Shown: piece after piece, positions 6,480 to 9,616 of the stretch
Position numbering within the stretch: the first letter of the stretch is position 1
Layout of the letters: the number at the start of each line of letters is the position of its first letter
Origin: JACDET01 sp038253825
GTDB taxonomy: Bacteria; Patescibacteriota; Microgenomatia; Levybacterales; UBA12049
Length of the DNA stretch: 9,616 nucleotides
Assembly: GCA_038253825.1 (NCBI GenBank)
Contig: JBBSGT010000044.1
Coordinates: forward strand, 1 to 9,616
Direction of reading: 5' to 3'
Made by a program: the position numbers and the translations under genes
Notes under the pieces: generated by a model
The model's database searches: none
What the model saw: only the letters and a program-made list of their open reading frames with translations
What the model was told of the DNA's origin: nothing

Positions 6480-6508
6480 ATCATACACCAGTTGTCAATA
6501 TGTGTCAA
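6480..6508 (-). promoter_or_regulatory. Sigma70-like promoter reading leftward
   Basis: On the minus strand TTGACA (6508-6503) and TATGAT (6485-6480) are separated by exactly 17 bp. This is a near-consensus promoter, giving a start near 6473 and a leader of about 40 nt for the 6163-6432 gene. Within it TGTCAA occurs twice on the plus strand (6493-6498 and 6503-6508) with a 10-bp period, one helical turn, which could be a regulator site. Confidence 0.6.
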
Positions 6509-6622
6509 CAATAATCATTATCATTTCCTGGCTTAATAAGAAGCAAATAAATCTGTTTTAGTCAGTAATATATTAGAAGGAAAATATAGATTGCCTCAAC
6601 AATATTGATCCGGTTTGATAGA

Positions 6623-6652
6623 TTGACATACCATACGTTCGTACGGTATATT
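6623..6652 (+). promoter_or_regulatory. Promoter of the lexA-type operon
   Basis: TTGACA (6623-6628) and TATATT (6647-6652) are separated by 18 bp. Start of transcription is expected near 6659, about 13 nt before ATG 6672, with no Shine-Dalgarno sequence in that leader. The spacer and start region are filled by two related palindromes, so a bound repressor would block RNA polymerase directly. Confidence 0.65.
6628..6649 (+). promoter_or_regulatory. Putative LexA-type operator 1
   Basis: A 22-bp near-palindrome: half ATACCATACG, centre TT, half CGTACGGTAT. The two halves are inverted repeats matching at 9 of 10 positions. It lies exactly between the -35 and -10 boxes of the repressor's own promoter. 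It differs from the E. coli CTGT...ACAG box and only partly resembles the Gram-positive CGAAC...GTTCG box. Confidence 0.6.
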
Positions 6653-6673
6653 TATCGTACCTTCGTACGGTAT
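6652..6673 (+). promoter_or_regulatory. Putative LexA-type operator 2, covering the start codon
   Basis: Left half TTATCGTACC, centre TT, right half CGTACGGTAT. The right half is identical to that of operator 1 and the left half matches at 7 of 10 positions, so this is the weaker copy. The centres are 24 bp apart. Its last two bases are the first two of the ATG at 6672, so it covers the transcription start and translation start. Confidence 0.55.
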
Positions 6674-7250
6674 GAGCAGCACATATATACAAGATGCAGT
6701 TATAAAATTAAGAAAATTCTATCGCTTGGAGAAGCGGTTACCGACCTACGGTGAGTTTTGTGAACTATTTCATTTCTCATCGAAAGGATCAGTACAATAC
6801 TTAGTAGATCAGCTTATCGCGGCAGGGATAGTAGAGAAAGGAGAAAAGGGTAAACTCCTTCCTAAAAAACTTATTCATATCCCACATCTTGGGACGATCA
6901 AGGCAGGTTATCCGATGCCTGCCTTTGAACAGCGGGACGATAGCATTGATGTGTATCAATATATTCATGATACCACTGGGGATATTTACTTTTTGACAGT
7001 CTCAGGTGATTCAATGATTGAAGCCCTCATCGGAGATGGCGATAAAATTATCGTGGATCCCAAGAGGGAACCGAGTAACGGTGATATCGTCGCTGCAATT
7101 GTTGATAGAGAATGGACAGTGAAATATTTTTATAAAAGAAACGGGAGAGTAGAACTCGTCCCAGCCAATAAGAATTATCCTATGATTTTCCCGAGAGAAA
7201 GTTTGGAAATCGGCGGAGTAGTTATTAGTGTTATACGAAAATATCATTAA
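6672..7250 (+). CDS. lexA: LexA-type self-cleaving repressor (S24 peptidase family)
   Basis: A 192-residue protein, close to the usual LexA length of about 200. Residues 1-62 form a LexA-like winged helix-turn-helix: a first helix, then RLPTYGEFCELFHFSSKGSV, QYLVDQLIAAGIVEKG and a basic wing. The cleavage site is Ala78-Gly79 in GTIKAGYPMPA. The catalytic Ser114 is in LTVSGDSMIEALI and the catalytic Lys151 in EWTVKYFYK, as in LexA and UmuD. In known LexA proteins, RecA filaments stimulate self-cleavage and derepress the SOS regulon. ATG 6672 is chosen because the wHTH starts at once; it sits at the edge of operator 2 and has no Shine-Dalgarno sequence. The repressor heads an operon with a Y-family polymerase, so after cleavage its C-terminal part might also serve a UmuD-like role. 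That is speculation. Confidence 0.88.
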   Translation: MSSTYIQDAVIKLRKFYRLEKRLPTYGEFCELFHFSSKGSVQYLVDQLIAAGIVEKGEKGKLLPKKLIHIPHLGTIKAGYPMPAFEQRDDSIDVYQYIHDTTGDIYFLTVSGDSMIEALIGDGDKIIVDPKREPSNGDIVAAIVDREWTVKYFYKRNGRVELVPANKNYPMIFPRESLEIGGVVISVIRKYH

Positions 7251-7369
7251 AGTTTTAGAGTCTCGCATTTCCTACGATAGGACTAGATTCTCTGAAGCCT
7301 TGCGCGAGGATGACAAAGAAAGGATAAAAATGAGGTCTTGGCAATCTTATTTTAGGAAGATAAGCCTCT
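7251..7369 (+). other. Leader between repressor and 86-residue gene, with interspersed-repeat-like sequence
   Basis: This 119-bp gap has no intrinsic terminator, so read-through from the repressor gene is likely. It contains a small hairpin TCCTA-CGA-TAGGA (7270-7282). It also has a stretch, CTAGATTCTCTGAAGCC (7284-7300) followed by GCGAGGATGACAAAG, that resembles the short intergenic element ending in ...GGATGACAAAG that I recall from many bacterial genomes. No second copy is present in the window, so the assignment is tentative. Confidence 0.3.
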
Positions 7370-7630
7370 ATGAATCAACAAATCAATGAAAGAATTGACG
7401 TTATTACCATCTATAAGAGACTCGGCGGCCAAACCGCTCCATATAAAATACGCTGGAATGGTCGTTCGTACGTCATCACGAAGGTCGGGTACCATCACAC
7501 GGTTCGTTCGGGCCGTACGCTCTATCATATATTTCATGTTTGCTCCAATACCTTAGCGTTTCGTCTGCGGCATGATCCGGATACATTACATTGGGTACTT
7601 GAGGAGGTGTCAGATGGAAACCCTGATTAA
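7370..7630 (+). CDS. Small conserved-looking protein in the Y-family polymerase operon
   Basis: An 86-residue, soluble, basic and aromatic-rich protein. ATG 7370 has only a modest ribosome binding site (AGGA at 7354-7357, 12 nt away). Motifs seen are YKIRWNGRSYVITKVGYHH (residues 24-42), RSGRTLYHIFHVCSNTLAFR (46-65), and DTLHWVLEEVSDG near the end, a beta-rich pattern of about five strands. The layout (W-x-G-R-x-Y near the N-terminus, a final Trp-x-Leu before a terminal Asp) reminds me of DUF6504, a small family next to Y-family polymerases in actinobacteria; I cannot confirm homology. The stop overlaps the polymerase start by 17 nt, which suggests translational coupling and a shared job. A polymerase accessory or DNA-binding role is inference. 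Confidence 0.7.
   Translation: MNQQINERIDVITIYKRLGGQTAPYKIRWNGRSYVITKVGYHHTVRSGRTLYHIFHVCSNTLAFRLRHDPDTLHWVLEEVSDGNPD
7601..7609 (+). promoter_or_regulatory. Strong ribosome binding site fixing the polymerase start
   Basis: GAGGAGGTG at 7601-7609 lies inside the end of the 86-residue gene, 4 nt before ATG 7614. It is the reason for choosing that start over the in-frame ATG at 7572, which lacks such a site and would add 14 residues unlike any polymerase N-terminus. Confidence 0.75.
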
Positions 7631-8858
7631 CCACGATAAGCCAATGCTGATGCATATCGATTTGAATTCATGTTTTGCGACTATTGAACAGCAAGCGAAT
7701 CCATTACTTCGTGGTAAGCCACTTGTGGTTGCAGCATATAGTACACCAAACGCATTCATTCTCGCGCCCTCAATCGAAGCCAAGGTACTTGGCATAAAGA
7801 TGGGGATGCGGGTTCGTGATGCTCAAGCTATTTCTTCACGAGTTGTAGTCAGATCACCTGATCCACCCAAGTATCGTGATGTTCATAAAAAGTTCCGAAA
7901 AATCTTTGATTCATACTCTCCTGATGTGACACCGAAATCTATCGACGAAGCAATTATAGATTTTCGCCCAATGAAAAATCTCAATCCTGATCTTGTCAGT
8001 ATTGCCAAGGAAATCAAAGCCCGAATGAAAAGTGAAATTGGTGAGTGGATTCGTTGCAGTATTGGTATCTCCACCAATATGTTTCTGGCAAAACTCGGCG
8101 CGTCTCTCCATAAGCCGGACGGATTAACTGTTATTGATCACACAAATTTACTTGAGATATATAAAAACACTGAGTTGCTGGATTTTTGCGGTATAAATGT
8201 GCGCTACAAGGTCAGATTAAATATTGGCGGTATTCATACACCACTTGAGTTTTTTCATGCCACATCTGAGCATTTGGAAAAACGTGTTTTTCGCAGTGTG
8301 CTTGGCCGATATTGGTTTAAAAAAATGCGTGGTTTTGAAGCTGATCAAAAAGATTTCCCCACCAAATCAATCGGTCATCAATATGCTTTACAAAAGCCGA
8401 CTGACGATCCTCAAATTCTCGCCAGGCTTATCATGAAACTCTGCGAAAAAATGGGGAGGCGTGTGAGAAAGAAAGGTTACATTGCTCATGGTATCCATAT
8501 GTGGTTTTCTTATCGCGACCGTACGTCTTGGCATAGAGGAAGACTTGTCAACAGTAACTTGTATACCACCTTAGATCTTTATCGGCATGCGATGTCTATT
8601 TGTAATGCCCAACCAGAGCAAAAAGTGATTACACATATGGGTGTTTCCTGTTATCATTTAACTGAATATAACAATAATCAATTAAGCCTTTTTGAAGAAG
8701 AGAGCGTGAAGGCCAAAAACGTTGCAACAGCCGCTGATAAACTCAACGATATCTATGGAGAATTCACCGTAGTACCTGGATTGATGATGAATATGGACAG
8801 TACGATCCTCGACCGAATTGCCTTCGGAGGAATAAGAGATATGGAAAACTTTTTTTAA
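7614..8858 (+). CDS. Y-family (DinB/UmuC-type) translesion DNA polymerase
   Basis: A 414-residue, distributive lesion-bypass polymerase. Palm and finger motifs are MHIDLNSCFATIEQQANPLL (residues 13-32, metal-binding Asp16, steric-gate Phe21) and LAPSIEAKVLGIKMGMRVRD (50-69). The catalytic pair Asp111/Glu112 lies in KSIDEAIIDF, and CSIGISTNMFLAKLGASLHK (148-167) follows. The thumb region comes after about 175, then a little-finger domain (about 245-350) with GHQYALQKPTDD. A clamp-binding motif QLSLF lies at 356-360, with about 54 further residues. Compared with E. coli DinB, the position before the steric gate is Cys20 rather than Phe, and Asn18 replaces the second Asp of DMD. Whether it is closer to DinB, UmuC or ImuB cannot be settled by eye, but the catalytic residues are intact, unlike typical ImuB. 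It lies in an operon with a LexA-type repressor, so damage induction is expected. Confidence 0.9.
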   Translation: METLINHDKPMLMHIDLNSCFATIEQQANPLLRGKPLVVAAYSTPNAFILAPSIEAKVLGIKMGMRVRDAQAISSRVVVRSPDPPKYRDVHKKFRKIFDSYSPDVTPKSIDEAIIDFRPMKNLNPDLVSIAKEIKARMKSEIGEWIRCSIGISTNMFLAKLGASLHKPDGLTVIDHTNLLEIYKNTELLDFCGINVRYKVRLNIGGIHTPLEFFHATSEHLEKRVFRSVLGRYWFKKMRGFEADQKDFPTKSIGHQYALQKPTDDPQILARLIMKLCEKMGRRVRKKGYIAHGIHMWFSYRDRTSWHRGRLVNSNLYTTLDLYRHAMSICNAQPEQKVITHMGVSCYHLTEYNNNQLSLFEEESVKAKNVATAADKLNDIYGEFTVVPGLMMNMDSTILDRIAFGGIRDMENFF

Positions 8859-8973
8859 GTTCTCATCCACGCATGGTAGCTACGCTTTTAGCCTCGAATT
8901 GCCCTTAGAATTGTTGTAATCCACACCCTCCTGCAAATATATTTTAAACCTTACTTAGTTGCGCTTCTTCTAT

Positions 8974-8979
8974 TATAAT
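8974..8979 (+). promoter_or_regulatory. TATAAT box 6 nt before the RdgB-type gene
   Basis: A perfect TATAAT at 8974-8979 is followed after 6 nt by ATG 8986, with no Shine-Dalgarno sequence. Transcription would begin at or next to the A of the start codon, so the mRNA is probably leaderless. The -35 region (TTACTT at 8951-8956, 17-bp spacing) is weak. The rest of the 8859-8985 gap shows no clear terminator for the polymerase gene. Confidence 0.5.
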
Positions 8980-8985
8980 ACTTAA

Positions 8986-9543
8986 ATGCTCTATTACATA
9001 ACAGAAAATCAGGATAAAATTACTACTGCTAATCTTCTTCTTCAAAAATATAATCTATCGGTAGTTTCTAAAGCTCTTTCGTTTGTTGAAATCCAAGCAG
9101 ATTCTTTAGAAGAAATTGCATTACATAAAGCAGAACAAGCATTTCAAAATGTTAAAGATCCCTTCATTGTAAGCGATACAGGATGGGAAATACCTGCTTT
9201 ACGAGGCTTCCCAGGTGTTTATATGCACTATATTAACGAATGGTTTACGCCACAAGATTATCTTAACCTCGTTAAACCATATGAGAATAGATCAGTTATC
9301 ATAAAACAATCAATATGTTATCGAGATTCCAAACAGACAAAAACGTTTTCATTTGAAAGGAGAGGGATAATCCTAGAGGAGCCGAAAGGAAAAGGACGTT
9401 CAGGGGATATGATTTTTAGTTTTAGAGCAGATAAAAAATCTATTGCAGAATGCAGGAGTGAAAAAATTTACTATATGGAAGATACAGAAACAGTGTGGGA
9501 TGAGTTTGCACAATGGTACATACAAAACAAACCACATAGCTAG
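8986..9543 (+). CDS. RdgB/HAM1-type non-canonical purine NTP pyrophosphatase, divergent
   Basis: A 185-residue cytoplasmic enzyme; the family hydrolyses ITP, dITP and XTP to monophosphate and pyrophosphate, cleaning the nucleotide pool. The N-terminal YYITENQDKITTANLLLQ (3-20) corresponds to the family's T-x-N-x-x-K substrate loop. IVSDTGWEIPALRGFPGVYM (61-80) matches the hallmark ADDSGL...LxGxPGVYS with Asp64. GRSGDMIFSF (137-146) stands for the usual GxGYDPIF motif. The C-terminal SHR motif typical of the family is not seen; the region reads AECRSEKIYYMEDTETVWDE. That makes substrate choice uncertain. The length is a little under the usual 195-200. It is probably leaderless (TATAAT 6 nt upstream). 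It lies downstream of the translesion polymerase, and both fit a genome-maintenance theme, but it seems to be separately transcribed. Confidence 0.82.
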   Translation: MLYYITENQDKITTANLLLQKYNLSVVSKALSFVEIQADSLEEIALHKAEQAFQNVKDPFIVSDTGWEIPALRGFPGVYMHYINEWFTPQDYLNLVKPYENRSVIIKQSICYRDSKQTKTFSFERRGIILEEPKGKGRSGDMIFSFRADKKSIAECRSEKIYYMEDTETVWDEFAQWYIQNKPHS

Positions 9544-9616
9544 CGAGCATAAAAAATTCCAAGGTTGTACCCCTCAGGGCATTAGGATCAAGACTCTCAT
9601 AAATTCGAAAAGAAGG
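9544..9616 (+). other. 3' flank, nothing recognised
   Basis: The last 73 bases after the TAG contain no open frame with a start, no hairpin followed by T-run and no recognisable RNA gene. A small CCCTCAGGG inverted repeat (9572-9580) has no T-tract and is probably chance. Confidence 0.4.

Noticed and set aside
7465..7476. CGTTCGTACG inside the 86-residue gene as a further LexA site
   Set aside because: It matches the core of operator 1, but the flanks do not form the second half-site and it lies within codons of a conserved-looking segment; probably chance.
1..9616. CRISPR array, insertion sequence or phage module
   Set aside because: No regularly spaced repeats, no transposase or integrase-like protein, no terminal inverted repeats and no structural phage genes were seen.

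Overview
The window reads as a piece of an AT-rich bacterial chromosome using the standard code: TAA, TAG and TGA all end genes here. The mix of families suggests a Candidate Phyla Radiation (Patescibacteria)-type genome. The pointers are a flippase-like region fused to DUF2079, a short membrane-anchored protein with an Ig-like domain, an ATP-cone/Mrr-type nuclease, a compact LexA/Y-family polymerase cassette, a tRNA gene without an encoded CCA, and several starts with no Shine-Dalgarno sequence just after a TATAAT-like box. This taxonomic placement is inference; no ribosomal RNA or marker protein is present to prove it.

Layout. Bases 1-1428 hold a low-complexity, coiled-coil-like hypothetical gene that enters from the left edge. 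It is broken by one in-frame TGA (725-727) and one -1 frame change (between 853 and 931). A tRNA-Arg(UCG) gene lies on the minus strand at 1572-1645. Then come three cell-envelope or nuclease genes on the plus strand: a single-pass protein with an Ig-like ectodomain (1769-2419), a 782-residue polytopic fusion (2541-4889), and an ATP-cone plus PD-(D/E)xK nuclease (4934-5746). A small GlsB/YeaQ-type membrane protein (5835-6092) follows, preceded by a 16-bp direct repeat pair and closed by a strong intrinsic terminator (6116-6147). A small minus-strand hypothetical gene (6163-6432) converges on it.

Bases 6600-8858 form the most coherent unit, a likely SOS mutagenesis operon. A LexA-type self-cleaving repressor has two similar imperfect palindromes over its own promoter and start codon. 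It is followed by an 86-residue uncharacterised protein and a Y-family DNA polymerase with a beta-clamp-binding motif; the last two genes overlap. After DNA damage the repressor would cleave itself and release its own operon, giving translesion synthesis. A divergent RdgB/HAM1-type nucleotide pyrophosphatase (8986-9543), which would clean damaged purine nucleotides from the pool, ends the window as a separate, probably leaderless transcript.

No CRISPR array, insertion sequence, rRNA or phage structural gene was seen. The candidates for something little described are the small protein inside the polymerase operon, the repressor's operator design, and the flippase-DUF2079 fusion.
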